From contig NC_034015.1 of NCBI RefSeq assembly GCF_000346465.2, positions 1,706,948-1,770,947 of the forward strand: a stretch of 64,000 nucleotides of DNA, in the 5' to 3' direction. Position 1 is the first letter of the stretch. Each line of letters opens with the position of its first letter. A program made the translations under genes and the position numbers. This document shows, piece after piece, positions 11,109-23,909 of this stretch. The notes beneath the pieces were generated by a model. That model was not told where the DNA came from. It did no database searches and saw only the letters and a list, made by a program, of their open reading frames with translations. The stretch is from Prunus persica (taxonomy: Eukaryota; Streptophyta; Magnoliopsida; Rosales; Rosaceae).

Positions 11109-12192
11109 TTATAATAGTAAAAATATAGATTATGGGGCAGATTCAAATTAAAATTACCTTATTGTTCTTGGGGTTAAAATTGTCAGATAAAACAGTAAGC
11201 CAAAACGAAAGAGAACACGGCGTTGCTTTGTTCGAGCGGTTGCAGAACGTTGCAGTCACTGAAGTTCTCCATTCCCCGCTAGAAGCAACCAGTTTCCCGG
11301 CCATTCTTTCTCCTCATTTTCAATTTCTCCTCAGATACAGTTCTCAAAGAACGTTGCAGTTTCATTTGAAAAGTCATGGCATGGCAATCTTTTACCATTT
11401 CAGAGTTTTGACGGATGTCCAAGGACCTTATCAAGTTTCAGCTTTACGGCCACTCTCTTGAGCTTGGGATTTGTTATGGTTTTTCTCTCGCTCATATATT
11501 TTTCCCCCAATGCCTAATTGGATTGTGGGGTTTTTTTTTTTTGGGTGTCAATATTTCTATCTTATTACTATGAATATTTTTACTTTGTGTTTAGGTTTGA
11601 TTCTTTTTGGGTAAAATTCTTCATTTCGATCGACAACCTCAACAGGGTAGGTGAAGGGGTGGAGCCTGAGCTTGAGACAGGCGTCCCATTTGGTTTGTTA
11701 TCTTCATTACCTTCTGGTTTTGCTTCTTCTTTTACTTCTCTGTTTGTTTCTGATTGCTTTTTGTTTCACTTCTTTGTTTGTGACTGTGTGAGTAAGGATC
11801 CATTGAAATTATTACCTTTTATCAAACTCTCATGCGTTGCCTCAGTTACAAGTTTACAAGAAATGATTAAACATCCAGAGAGAGATAAAGGATGAGTTTA
11901 ATATTGTTTAATTTTCTGTGTAAGGGTATTGATTTTACTAATAACTGCATACTGTAATAGTAGGAGCCAATGAATTAGCTTAAAGCCTTAAACTTGTTTT
12001 CTGAAGTTCTTTGTCATTCCTTCCTAACATAGTCCAATAAATTGCCCTGAAATTATCCTTTTGTCTATTTAATGGTTTTCCTTCTCTTTGGACATGCCAT
12101 TGAATACAAGATTTTCTTAATATTTACTTTCTCTTTGTTTGCAGATATGCTGCCAGTAGTGAATTTCAAGTGACATCTGGCACTCTTCAAAC
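11109..12192 (+). other. COX11 promoter and 5' UTR region with a leader intron
   Basis: Sequence between the Helitron and the COX11 start codon. The pyrimidine-rich tract ending TTTGTTTGCAG at 12144 is a good acceptor, so the last 5' UTR exon probably begins at 12145. An upstream leader exon likely lies around 11200-11400, but its donor could not be fixed. No other gene was recognised. Confidence 0.5.
12147..12173 (+). other. Short upstream ORF in the COX11 leader
   Basis: An ATG directly after the predicted leader acceptor opens an 8-codon ORF (MLPVVNFK, then TGA). It ends 19 nt before the COX11 ATG. If the leader exon is right, it lies in the mature mRNA and could lower translation. Confidence 0.45.
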
Positions 12193-15100
12193 ATGTCATG
12201 GTCAAGGGTTTGTAAAAGAGCCCTTCCCCTCTTGCCTTACTTCAAGAACCCACAGCATATCACATGTGAATCCAGGTATGTTGCTTGCTTACACAATGTT
12301 GTTAGAGCAGAAAACTTGGTGGATTCCATCTACCTTTGGCATGAAAGTTGAATGTTTGTTGTTGATGAATGATGATTCAGATGCATACCTTTCATTGGAG
12401 GTTGTAGTACTAGTAGTAGTGCATATCAGAGGCATTTTAGCCACGGTAGTCCTATTTGGCGCTTCAAGCTAGGCACATTTGACAAGTGCGGTCAGCTTCC
12501 TCCATTTGCTTCTCAATCTTTGTTGAGAATCCAGCGGCCCTATTCTGCTCAGGCTATCACACAACAGAAATCACGCAAGATGCTGTTGTACCTTACGGGT
12601 TTGGTGTTTGCAATGGTGGCAAGCAGTTATGCAGCTGTTCCTCTCTACAGAAGATTCTGCCAAGCTACTGGATATGGAGGCACTGTTCAACGTCGTGAGG
12701 TCTGAATCTCTTATCTCATTTGGGCTTTAATGTTTGTTTGTTTTTTCCCCAATTTGATTGATTACAACTAAGGCATTGCGGTTTTGCTTTCTGTAGAGTG
12801 TTGAGCAGAAGATTGCTCGGCATGCTAAGGATGGCACAGTCACTACAAGGTCTGCTTTCTGCTTCTATAGTAGCTTGTCTTCTTCTTATGTTTGCACAAG
12901 TTAATTAAATCGTTATTTGTTATTCTGTTGTTGATTTTTCCTCTCCACAACTAGCCTAAGATATTAATAAATGAATTTTTGCTAGGTGACGACCCCTGTC
13001 CTAATTATACACTACTTCCACTCAACTTCAAAAGTTTTTATGTGAACTTTTGTTTTGTTTCTATCTTATGAAAACCTTATTCTTATATTAGTTTTTTTTT
13101 TCTTTCTGAAAAGATGTTATTCTCCAATATGTATTATTCTATGACTTGGATTAAAGGAAGATCCGAGTATTAATATTTCCATATGATATCCTCCTGCAGG
13201 GAGATTGTGGTTCAGTTCAATGCTGATGTGGCTGATGGAATGCAATGGAAGTTTATTCCTACACAAAGAGAGGTTTTTCTCATACAATATGGTTATTTAT
13301 TGGGTCAATTTCAGTTTGGTACTCTGAACTTTCACCCAAAAGGCATGTGACCACTCCAACCCCAACCCTACCTAAACCCCAACCCATATAACCATCAGCC
13401 AAATTCAAACCCCAACCCTCTTTGTCTGGATGATTCCTTGATTTGGTTGCTGAATAAAAAAATTTGAAACGTTCATCCTCCACTGATCCCAAATTCCCAG
13501 AGCCAAACAAAAGGCTTATCCCAAATTTTCTGCGTGGTAGTGGATCATGAGAACACCACTATCCCCAATTTTTTCACAAAATTTTTTCAAAATAAAAACA
13601 AGAGTGACATCCAAATTTTCTGATCTAGTCGATGGCGTGCGGGAGGCCAAATCTTCTTGTTGTGGTGGAAAGGAGGGTGGGGGTCACACCCTGGGGTGGG
13701 AGTTGGGGAAGAGGTCAGGGGAGAGAGGGTGAGGAGGAGGGGTTGTGATTGGTGTGGGATGGTGAGGGTGAGGATGAGGAGGGGTTGGTGGCTGTGTCGG
13801 TTTTATCGTTTAGGTGGGATTGGGGTTGGAGTGGTGTTGGTGAGGGTGGTTTGGGTGGTGGTTGTAGTCCGAGGGTAGAATTAAGGAAGGAGGAGAACCA
13901 TTTGAGTAAACATTCAGGGTACTAAACTGAAATTGACCCTTATTTATTCGTAATGTGCATTATTGTTCTTGCTACAATTTTGATGCTTTACCTAACGTTC
14001 TTGCTTTATTTCTGGAAGGTAAGGGTCAAACCTGGAGAAAGTGCACTTGCTTTTTATACTGCTGAAAATCGAAGCTCAACTCCAATAGTTGGTGTCTCTA
14101 CGTATAATGTTACCCCTATGAAGGTACTGCTCGATATTTTTAGTGTCTTGTTATGTGGGTTCTAATTGGATTTCTTGATTCTGAGATGAACAATGTTTCA
14201 GTGTGTTATTTTTATTGGTTCCATAAACGATTGATTATCTAGCTCTCACGTAACTAAGTTGCTGATTTATTTTACTTAGATGTTGACTATCTTTGGAGCT
14301 TTAATGTTCTAAAATGTTTATTTGAGCATCTTGACTAGACTGTTTATGGCAGTCTGACTTAGATGGCACCTTTGAGCTAAAGATTTTTATTTATATGTTT
14401 CTATGCAGACTGTAATATTTATCCACTCTAATTCTCTTTGCGCTTCTTCTTTTGGTGGTTCATGTTCAAAAATTAAGATATAAAAATAACAATGTTGACT
14501 GAAAGAAGTGAAAGGGGTTTAGATCCTTCTTTTGTTGTTTCTGAGGGAGTGATGCTAGTATCAGATGCGTTGCTCTTGAAGATATTAATTTCTCTCTCTC
14601 TCTCTCTCTCTCTCGTAATTCAATATACCTATAGATTATCCAGTGGTAAGTTGATGTCACCTTCAGCACAAGAACCCGAAGGATATGTTTTTCCACTCTT
14701 TATCATCTACATTTTTCTCAAAACTGAACAGTGTACTTTCTCCACTGGGTCATCAAGTTGCATCTTAGTTCCTTTCCCTCCCTCCCTTTTCTTTTGAAAG
14801 TTAGAAATATTTGAATTGTAGAATTTGTTTTGTTTCTACCTATCCGTATTTGAATAGTCAGTGGAGGTGCAGCCACAGCCTTCATAAATGTTTATATTTG
14901 AGGCTTGGCTAAGCATTCTTTCATTTGGGGTTAGTTGTCAGGTTGTGGAAACATGATGTCATTGGAGGGTAACTGTAAAGTTGCTGCATTATGCTGTCAT
15001 CTAGTATTTAATTCCTGAAAAATTACAATGCTTATAAGCTTGTAACCAGAGACAGGTGGTAACAGAAAATGGAATGTTCGGTCAAGAGAATATGATTATG

Positions 15101-16334
15101 AGATGAGCTAGAGATTTGTCCTATGTTTAGCAACACTAATTGAGATGACTCTAAACAATGTGGTGAAATTTTTCATTGCCCTCTACTTTCGACCATAGTT
15201 TATATTGTTGCCAAAGAAAAAAGTACGAAACCGAGTTCGTGATCAAGACATAACAAACTCATCCACATGATCCCGATCTTTTGGGACCGGTGTGGTTTCT
15301 TGAGATATAGTGTCTGAGGATAATGAAGGAATAACATAGAAACACTGCATATGAAATCAATGCCAGCCCAAGGAAACATTTGAAAGATGCCTTGACAAAT
15401 TGTTGGTGTTTTAAGCGGATCATAGGCCTAACTATATCTTGGATTTGAAAACAGATTTGGGCAGGGAAAATGACTAATCATGAGAAACAACTCTGAAATC
15501 AAGAGCACTTATGACGAGGCGAGGGTTTATGTCAGTTTTAGTCAGAGATACAGCTCCTGAAATCATGAGGAAGAAATGAGCAGGTTTTTTAAAATATAAG
15601 ATTGTGGTAAATTTACTTTCCATGAGATTTAGTTACAAGATTGTTAACGCGTGCATGAATATGACCTAGATTTGTTTGATTTCCAAGAAACCCCCATATT
15701 TGAGAGTAAAGAATTACTGACCCATCAGCTTGGTCATAAGTTTGCGGTAAAGTTGCTATCTATGAGATTGAGGGAGTGTGTAGCCTAAACATATGTTCAC
15801 TTTATTGGTTAAAAAGTCATGCCTACTATTTTGGTATTGCATATTTAAATAACCTCAGATTTCTGTAAGTTGTCCAGAGACTTATAAGTTTTGTATTGTA
15901 GATAATGTTATAAGTTTTGTATTTTCGAATATAGTACGTAGAAAGCCCTGCTTCTATGAGTGTTATGCATTCCACTTTAGAATCCTGGACTAGAGATAAT
16001 TGTTGATTTCCTTTTTCCAGTAGTGTTTCATATCTATTTTCCGGAAGTGATAATTAATTCTTCTTTTTTTCTCCAGGCTGCAGTTTACTTCAATAAAATC
16101 CAGTGTTTTTGCTTTGAGGAGCAGCGCCTTCTTCCGGGGGAGCAGATTGACATGCCTGTAAGTAGCGTTGTATGAATCAGTAATTGTTTTCGAAGGAAAA
16201 TCATTCTACTAAGGGACATCTTTCTTTTGCAGGTGTTCTTTTATATCGACCCTGAGTTTGAAACAGATCCAAGAATGGATGGTATCAATAACATAATTTT
16301 GTCCTACACATTTTTCAAGGTTTCAGAGGAATAA
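12193..16334 (+). CDS. COX11: Cytochrome c oxidase assembly protein COX11 (CtaG family)
   Basis: Seven exons join in phase: 12193-12275, 12381-12699, 12797-12849, 13200-13272, 14019-14123, 16077-16157 and 16233-16334 (816 nt, 271 aa). COX11 delivers copper to the CuB site of cytochrome oxidase subunit I at the mitochondrial inner membrane. The N-terminus ([19 protein letters not shown]) is basic and hydrophobic, like a mitochondrial presequence. One membrane helix spans about residues 96-113 ([18 protein letters not shown]), followed by the family's [15 protein letters not shown] with Cys121. The copper motif CFCF is at residues 221-224, within [20 protein letters not shown], and FFYIDPEF follows. 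Length and all hallmarks are typical. Intron 4 holds a MULE MITE and intron 5 is almost 2 kb. The gene converges with the minus-strand gene at 17314. Confidence 0.96.
13302..13939. mobile_element. MULE-type MITE inside COX11 intron 4
   Basis: Inverted ends GGGTCAATTTCAGTTTGGTA and the matching TACTAAACTGAAATTGACCC are flanked by a perfect 9-bp duplication TTATTTATT (13293-13301 and 13940-13948), the Mutator-like signature. The inner part is C-rich on the left and G-rich on the right (ACCCCAACCC versus GGGGTTGG), so it folds back further. It has no credible ORF. It sits wholly within the intron and should be spliced out. Confidence 0.9.
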
Positions 16335-17313
16335 AGATGATCTGCCATTTCAATAATTGTGAAGATTGTCACAAAGTTACATAAGCGACCATACTCAAAA
16401 CATCAAGGAAGAAAGAGGACAACAGAAGATCTTTATATGTCAATATTTGGTGCTTTTTATTTTAAAATTCATATTTATTTCAGATCACGTTTCCTCAGTA
16501 GGTTACACGAGATTTCATGACATGAAAAACTGAGGACAACATGCATTGGAAAGATTTAAAGGAAGAGATCAAGATTTTGACAATAACACTACATTGGTTG
16601 GAAATACTAGATATAATGTATTTTTTATCAATTTGAAAATGACTAGAGACAATGAATAATATGTCGGTGAATTTTATTCTTCTCATACATAACTTATGCA
16701 TTGTTCTCAAGTAGCGTACATGAGCTTAGTCAAGTTGTCTAGAGCAGATGTACTCCCCACTCTACACTTAAGGTTGAACTTTCATGGCATCTTGGTAGTG
16801 TGTTTGTGTATGAGAAACTCCCTCACCCTTATAGTTTAGACTATCGTTTGCATTAAAAAAGAATCGAAGTCAAAACCAATTTAATTACTAAAAACTCTCT
16901 CTCTCTCTCTCTTCCGCCCCCAACTCCCCCGGTGGCCCCTGCGGCACGGGCAGTATTGGATTTTTAACACTATTCATAAAAATAATTTTAGGAAGTTATA
17001 AAGAGAGTTCCCATTTTTTCTCCAAGTTAAGCAACATATCCATATTATGCCTCAGCACATGAAATATAGGCATTTGGCTAGTCTAGCCTTAAATGGTAGA
17101 AAACAAAATTCCAGGACGAGTATTGCAAACAAGTGCAAGGAAGAAAAACACAGAAAGAAAAGATTTTTCTAACTATATGCTAATTACTAATGTCAGTACA
17201 AGTAGCTGTAGGATGGATCACACTACTGTTTGAGCTCAAATGCCAATAGGAGAACAAACAGAAGCAAAATCTTTCTGCTCTTTTGTTCGAAACGATTTTC
17301 CATCTTCATGCAT
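16335..17313. other. Convergent intergenic region (two 3' UTRs)
   Basis: Holds the COX11 3' UTR on the left and the 3' UTR of the minus-strand gene on the right. A CT microsatellite is at about 16889-16912. No ORF or repeat with ends was seen. Confidence 0.55.
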
Positions 17314-20300
17314 TCAAGGGCCCATACTGATCTTCTTCTTACCTTTGTTCTGCTTTCCATTTCCCTTCTTGTTCTCTCTGAACACATGGCCACCAGAGCT
17401 GCGGTCTCTAGATGGAGTTGCATGTAACAAATGCTTCACATCAAGTACACCATTTCTAAAGCGACCTTCACTCGCTTTCAGAACCCTGTTCTCAGGCCTT
17501 TGCTTCTCCATTGATCTTTTAGAACCACCACTGAAATTGCCACCAAAACGTCCAAGAACCATATTCTATGCAGATTGATTATTGGGTTAGTAAAAGTTGA
17601 CCATGCTTCCCCATTCAACAAGGGCAATGGAAGAGAATAATCACCTGTTCAAGCATTTTTTTCTCCCTTTCCTTTTGATTCTTCATTACCACTCTTGCTA
17701 TACTTAGAGGAAGTCTCTGCTTCTTTGGAGGCTGTTTCAAGGGCAAGCACACATGAATATTTCTGGAATGCATGCAAATGAATATTTCTGGAAACTGGAA
17801 AGCGTGCAAATGAATAAATACACAACCATAGTTGAAGGAAGCAGTGCTACTAGGAGCTCAGTGTACAACTGAAGGAAACCAATGTCCTATTTCTGTTAAT
17901 GAGCTGTGTGCTTTACACTGATATTAGCACCATCTGTTTTATTGAACTAAAGTAATAACCTAAACAACGGTATGTCACAGCCAATCACCAGCCACTGAAA
18001 ACGCGATTGGAACCACCGCATCCACATTAACAGAACAAAACCATCATCATAACAGGCAACACACCTTAAAAACTAACTGCTATAAGCTACATGAGCCCTT
18101 CAATCCACATTAAGCTAAAATGATGGACCATCTCTAAACTCATTAGAACTCAAAGCTTAATATTAATTTCAAGAATGAACTTTTTCCATGGTCAATTATC
18201 CAAGCAAGTATTTATACCTTATGAGGTACCTTAGCCTTTCAAATCATCATGGATGGGTTGAATTTAGGAGGAGATGAGTCATCAATAAACTAGCCCGAAT
18301 AGGATTTACATGCAAAAGATGCTAGAGGATTCAATTGTATCATGATGATTGTGACATGAGATTTTCGATTGAAGGAGGTAATTATCAAACTGGCTACAGG
18401 TACATGACAACAAAGCTTGTAAAGTGTGGAAATAATAGGCACTATGGAAATTCTCCCGCTCACTTATCTTTCCAATAGTGAATCCTTTTCCCATTCCCAC
18501 AACAAACCAGAACTCAAAAGAAAGCAGTGCATAGCTTAGCTTAATATGTTACTTTTGAATAAAATCAGAGCAAAGGTCCATACCTTTCCTCCTAGAGAAA
18601 TCACTTTCCTATTCTCCAACTCCTTCCTTTGCTTCCATGTCATATGAGAAGAACCTGCAATGCAAAAATTTGAAGTGAAAAAGCAGACTAAAACTAGCTT
18701 TAACACAACAGAAAAGGCACACATTCAAACATATGAAGTTGTTCTATCATAATACTTACTTAATAAGTTCAATGCACAAATCATGAAGATTGATATCTCA
18801 TTAATACTTTCCTATCTTTTATATATATATAGGGGGCGGATCAATGACACTATGTTTTTGACACAAGTTTTGACACAAATTGTAATCAAGTATAACTTTA
18901 TTTCCCGGCTCATGAAATGCCTCACGCACAACCTAATATGGTTGAATCCAATTTCCCCACATCCTAACTAAGCAAGGTGTAGCAGTTTATTATAGATTAA
19001 GACATATTTTACTCATCACATCATGGCTTTTCTACTGTAAGACCTCTTCCTAAGAATCTTCCAAAATATAAATATGATTTTGCAGATATGTACACATTCT
19101 CTCAAGAAGGAAAACTTTAGCAATACTATTGTTTCACAAAGATATAAACAAAAATATCTCTTCACTTCCCAGTAATAATATATACCAACAATTAGTATAG
19201 ATGATTACGAGAAAAAACCTCCATGGTAACAGGTGGACTGGTAAATGGTACCCCTTCACACTGTAAATAAATCTTGATCATTCATAGGGTAAAGGAGTTT
19301 TCCCTCATGCTTTAAATTTTGTTAACAACTATATCCATTTTGAACTGAACAACGACGCAATTGCAGTTTTCTTAACTAACTATTTACTAGAATATAACCA
19401 TGCCTCAAGTTTAATTGTGACACCTCAAAGGTTCCAAATCTTCCGTACACCTTGATACCAATGAGACCCATGGATTTCAGAATCCAAATTCAGTTGTTAA
19501 TGAACCCTAATTAGACAGAACTGTATGTAAATTTAGAAGAATCAAGTTCAAACTCATGAAAGATCCCTCCAACCTTTTGAATTCTAGTGCATCTAACCAT
19601 GTATGACATATTCCATAACCTCTTGATTAATAGCTCTTATGAAACATCTTTGGTGGACCCTAACTCTCCAACTAGAGCATCTCGAGTCTAGTCAATTTTT
19701 GATTCGTAGTTTGATTAAACTAAGACTTTAAGTCCATCAAATGCCATGATAGACTTGCAAAGCAAGAATGCAGTCCTGGACATGCAACAGAACTTGATTA
19801 AGCAAGAAACTAGCTCCATATTCACATGCTTAAGAGATTGTTGCTATATAAGCAAACATATACTTCACTCTGTTAGGTGTCAGTGCTGATTTCCTGATTC
19901 AATGACAATCTCAAATAAGCTCGAAATACAATCCATTCACTTCTAACACATATCCATAATCACAGCACAGAGAACACAAGTTCATCAAGAAGTTTGAAAT
20001 TGATTTCAAGATACTGCTGAGAATCTAAAACTGGAGCAATGTACTTTTTGACACTACAGTTTCTTAAATAATTCAGGTCATCCAAGCCCGAAACTGACCA
20101 ACATAATCACTATATGCCAATCCTTTACAAACTAGCATGTCTGCGTCATGTAGGACGAACCTAGTTTCATTACAACTATTTTCTCATATTATGCTGGTTG
20201 ATTTTACAAGGAAGATGCAAAATAATCAGTTTAGAATAATTCAAAATTTTTTTTATCAGTTTTCACAATATACATAATATTATCACTGTATCAGCAAGAA

Positions 20301-20593
20301 TCACAAAATTAAGAGCATAGTTAAACAAACAGAGCTACCAATAGGGTTACAGGTGCTTTTTTCCGTTGACAACCTTCCATTAAAACAACAAAAGAAATTG
20401 GATGAATCATGAATGTGAAAAACAAGAGACAAATACACATACCCAAAAGCTCAATCTGTTTCGAAATCTTCCTCATGTCCATTTTTTGGATCTCGGTGGC
20501 AATTTCTTGGTTATCAGTGACCATGTTTTGGTCCTTCCTATCCTTTTGTCTCGTAAAGGGTCTCCCTTTGTTTCTTCCCTTATTCTTATGCAT
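17314..20593 (-). CDS. Basic nucleolar-type protein, C1orf131/FSAF1 (DUF4602)-like
   Basis: Minus-strand coding exons are 20593-20443, 18654-18584, 17731-17645 and 17565-17314; all are GT-AG and in phase (561 nt, about 186 aa). The protein is strongly basic: MHKNKGRNKGRPFTRQKDRK at the start, then RKISKQIELLG and MTWKQRKELENRKVISLGGK. PPKKQRLPLSIARVVMKNQK and a GKQNKGKKKISMGP tail follow. The order 'LGGKPPK, basic helix, KxREKK' resembles the human C1orf131 family, a small-subunit processome factor; this is a family guess from motif memory only. The start is uncertain, because the open frame runs upstream of 20593 and the exon may begin at a CAG acceptor near 20660. An intron of about 1.8 kb separates the first two coding exons. 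Confidence 0.6.
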
Positions 20594-21294
20594 ATTTTGG
20601 TCTTCTTCGAACAATTTGAAGGAACAAAGTATTGCACAATTTTGTAAAACCCAATAACCTGCCAGGGAGAAACACAGCCCTCAGAGGTTGAGGTCAGACT
20701 ACATAGCCTTTTGTGTGTGTACAGTGTGTGTGTGTTTGTGTCTTCACATTTCATTTTCTCAAATGAAAACCACAAATTAAAATTAAAATTAAATGAAATA
20801 CCTAATGCACTTTACCAGCCTATAGGATGAAGCACGAATTTGAAATAAATAAATAGAAAAAATAACCTCAAGCACTTCCACCAAACGAACCACGGAAGGT
20901 GAAGCACAATTTTAAATTTAAAAAATATATATATGAAAGATGACAGAATGTGATTCCACTCTGTATGTTTTGATCAAAACACAACAATCAAACATACAGA
21001 AAAACAAAATTAACAAAAAAACCCAGGTAAATGACATGAAATTTATACAAAGAAATGCATCGATTTCAAAGGCAAAACCCAAAAACCTATGCACATCTCC
21101 CTTTTTTCCTTTCTAAGAGTCTTTCTCAAACACTCTGCTTTGCCACAGCAATGGTAAAACCCAAAAACAGTCCAAATTCAATCAACCTAAATTAAAACAG
21201 TCCAAAAACACGAACTCTGAAACACCCACTTATTCAAACAGTAAAAACAAAGAAATAAAATCAGAAATAAAGAAAAATTCAGAAACTTCCATAC

Positions 21295-21415
21295 CTTTAA
21301 TGGAAAGCCAGAGGCAGTGAGATGAAAGTGGAGGGTGGCAGTACTAGAGAACTGATGCAGTGAAATTGAGAGAGGAGGGAGGAGGCGGAGCAAGAGTTGA
21401 GAGAGAGTATGAATC
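21295..21415 (-). other. Probable 5' UTR exon of the FSAF1-like gene
   Basis: On the minus strand a CT-rich leader (CCTCCTCCCTCCTCTCTC) ends in ATTAAAG followed by GTATGGAAG, a good splice donor at 21294. It lies about 700 bp upstream of the first coding exon, in the right orientation. Confidence 0.45.
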
Positions 21416-21520
21416 GCGCGAAAAAGAAAAAAAGTGAAAACTAAAACGAGCGGCAGTACTAGAGAACATATGTCAGTTTATGAGTTCCCCACAACAATGA
21501 CAGCATACTATAGAGCCCAC

Positions 21521-22665
21521 TAGGGGTGGCATTTTAAACCGAAAAACCGAAAAATCGCAAAAATCAACCGATATTTTACCGCAATAAAACCGCAATCGCG
21601 GTAAACCGAACCGCAATCGCGGTATTAAGAACCGAACCGCATTTACGGTTGCGGTTGCGGTATTTGATTTTCAAAATTTGCGGTTACCGCAAACCGCAAA
21701 GTATAGCCGCACGGCTATACTCTATGAATAATTAAGTAAAATTGTAAACCCTTATCTTCTCTTGAATTGGTGGAAAGGGAACCAAACAAGATATCATATT
21801 CTTTCACAAGTTGCCAAGGATATCTTTGCAATTCCAAGTTCTACGGTTGCTAGTGAAAATGCTTTTAGCCTAGGCAAGAGGATTGTGGATCCTTTTAGAA
21901 GCTCTTTGCATCCTAAAATGGTAGAGGCATTAGTGTGTACTAGTGATTGGCTTAGAGCGGACGAATTTTCCTTTTACAAGGAACCAACAGATGATGAGGT
22001 TGAATTCTACAAGGAAATGGAAGATATGACAACTTGTAAGTAATTAATTTATTTATGCTAATGTTATTTGTGCTTCTTCTTATAATAAAATGTACTAAAC
22101 TATGTTGTTTTATTTGTAGATAGCATTGGTGCTCAAACAATACAAAGGGGTTCTTCAAATCCACTCACCACCAACACTTGAGTTTGTAACATTGGTGTAT
22201 TGCATTTTTCCTTTTAGTTTGTAACTTTAATTAACTGTGAATTGGATTTTTCTTTTTAGTTGTAACTTTAATTCATTTTGCTTTTGGTTTGTAAATTTAA
22301 AGGATTTGGAATTGGAATGCTTGAGAAGTTTAACTTTAATTGGAATGTTTGGAATTGTAACTTTAATTTTCTTAGGTTGTGAATGCTTGAGAATTGGAAT
22401 CGATTGTGAATTTATATATGCTTGAGAAATTGAGGTTGTGTATTTATTTATTTAGGTTGTAAATTTATATTTTTGTGAATGCTTGAGAATTTGCGGTTTT
22501 AAACCGCAAATTCGTGGTAACCGACCGCATTTTTGCGGTTTACCGCAATGCGGTAAACCGCAAAACGCGGTCGGTTTGCGGTTTCAAAAATCACCAAACC
22601 GCAAATAGTCGGTCGGTTTGCGGTTTGAGTAAAAATTCGCGGTTACCGAACCGCAACCACCCCTA
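21521..22665 (+). mobile_element. Internally deleted hAT transposon
   Basis: Terminal inverted repeats TAGGGGTGGCA and AACCACCCCTA are bracketed by the perfect 8-bp duplication GAGCCCAC (21513-21520 and 22666-22673), the hAT signature. Both ends carry many AAACCGC/GCGGTTT repeats in inverted order, probably subterminal transposase-binding sites. The only coding remnant is the hAT dimerisation domain at 21762-22043. At 1145 bp it is a deletion derivative. Confidence 0.93.
21762..22043 (+). pseudogene. hAT transposase C-terminal dimerisation domain (remnant)
   Basis: This is a 93-residue open stretch with the hATC hallmarks. WWKGNQTRYHILSQVAKDIF is followed by IPSSTVASENAFSLGKRIVD, then RSSLHPKMVEALVCTSDWLR. 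This is the last ~90 residues of plant hAT transposases; BED finger and DDE core are absent. The stop is natural for the family's C-terminus. It cannot be catalytic but might still dimerise with an active relative if expressed. Confidence 0.88.
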
Positions 22666-22851
22666 GAGCCCACCAACACAAAAAATATAGGGAAATAGCT
22701 CTAAATGCCACATTTTTTTATAATTTTTTTTGAAAATACCACTTTTCTCCAATTTTTTTGCAACTATCACCTATAAATATATATTTGTTGTCCACTTATT
22801 GCACACATATCACTTTTCTCTGAAAATTAGTTCTCTCTCTCTCCATCTAGC

Positions 22852-23490
22852 TAACTACGCATCTTCACACGAAGAAGAAGATGAAGAACAACCTACAGAA
22901 CCCACAGCTTTGGCCCCAAAACCCAGTTCTTCCTCTTCCTCTCTATTTTCTTCTCTACCCAAATCCAAACCCCAATTTCGTCTCTCTTTGAATCCCTTCT
23001 ACAACCTAAACAAACCCAAACAAAACCATTTTTTCTGAATATGACAGCATGTGTTGGCATTAGGTGGCCATTGTTTGAGCATTTTGGTCCAATTTTGGGG
23101 GGTTTTGAAGTCTGGGTTTACATGCCCTCTTCAAGAACAGCTTCTCCAGAAAATGAATTGTTGGGAATATGTAAGTTTTGATGTTAAATTGAACTAACTA
23201 CGCATCTTCTCACGAAGAAGAAGATCAAGAACAACCTAAAAAACCCACAGCTTTGCCCTCAAAACCCAATTCTTCCTCTTCCTCTTTGTTTTCTTTTCTA
23301 CCCAAATCCAAACCCCAATTTCGTCTCTCTTCGAATCCCTTTTGCAACATAAACAAACCCAAACAAAACCATCTTTTCTGAATATGATAGCATGTGTTGG
23401 CATTGGGTGGCCATTGTTTGAGCATTTTGGTCCCAATTTTGGGGGGTTTTGAAGTCTGGGTTTACATGCCCTCTTCAAGAACAGCAATCG
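22852..23490 (+). pseudogene. Tandem captured gene fragments in left MULE arm (PRCC-like N-terminus)
   Basis: Two head-to-tail copies (about 22852-23190 and 23197-23490) have gene-like composition. Copy 1 translates as YASSHEEEDEEQPTEP, then ALAPKPSSSSSSLFSSLPKS and KPQFRLSLNPF. A 'YASS-acidic, Ser-rich, LFSSLP' order is what I recall for the N-terminus of plant PRCC-like proteins. Copy 2 is close but diverged (ALPSKPNSSSSSLFSFLPKS). This is the usual content of a Pack-MULE. The source gene is not in the window, and the identification rests on motif memory. Confidence 0.45.
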
Positions 23491-23909
23491 TATTGTGATT
23501 TTATTGCGGTTGTATTGTAGTCGTATTACTTTTGTATTGCTATGGTATTGTTGTTATATTGATTTGTTTTTTTGGTGTTTTATTGATATGTTACTGTAAT
23601 TTAATAGGAATATATGTTGATATTATTTTTCTTTATCTGCTTGTGATTTGAGTAGGAGTTGAGATTATTCCTGGCTGAAGTATTATTTACGATCTCTCTC
23701 TCTCTCTCTCTCTGCTCTTTGTATTTTTCTCAACATTTATGTGTTAATTTAATGTCTGGCATTGTTTTGGAACCATAATCATTGTCAATCTAATTGTTTC
23801 TTTAAAAGATTGCTGTGAAATTGTTACTTCATTTTCTTCTTTCCTTCGTTTTAAGATATTTTTGTTTGGAGAAAAAGAACTCTGTTTTTGTAATCTAAAA
23901 GACTAGGTA

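Noticed and set aside
13280..13878. ORFs in COX11 intron 4
   Set aside because: They come from the C-rich and G-rich arms of a MITE with a perfect TSD; low complexity.
17223..17578. Plus-strand ORFs overlapping the last FSAF1-like exon
   Set aside because: They are antisense shadows of a spliced exon with better support.
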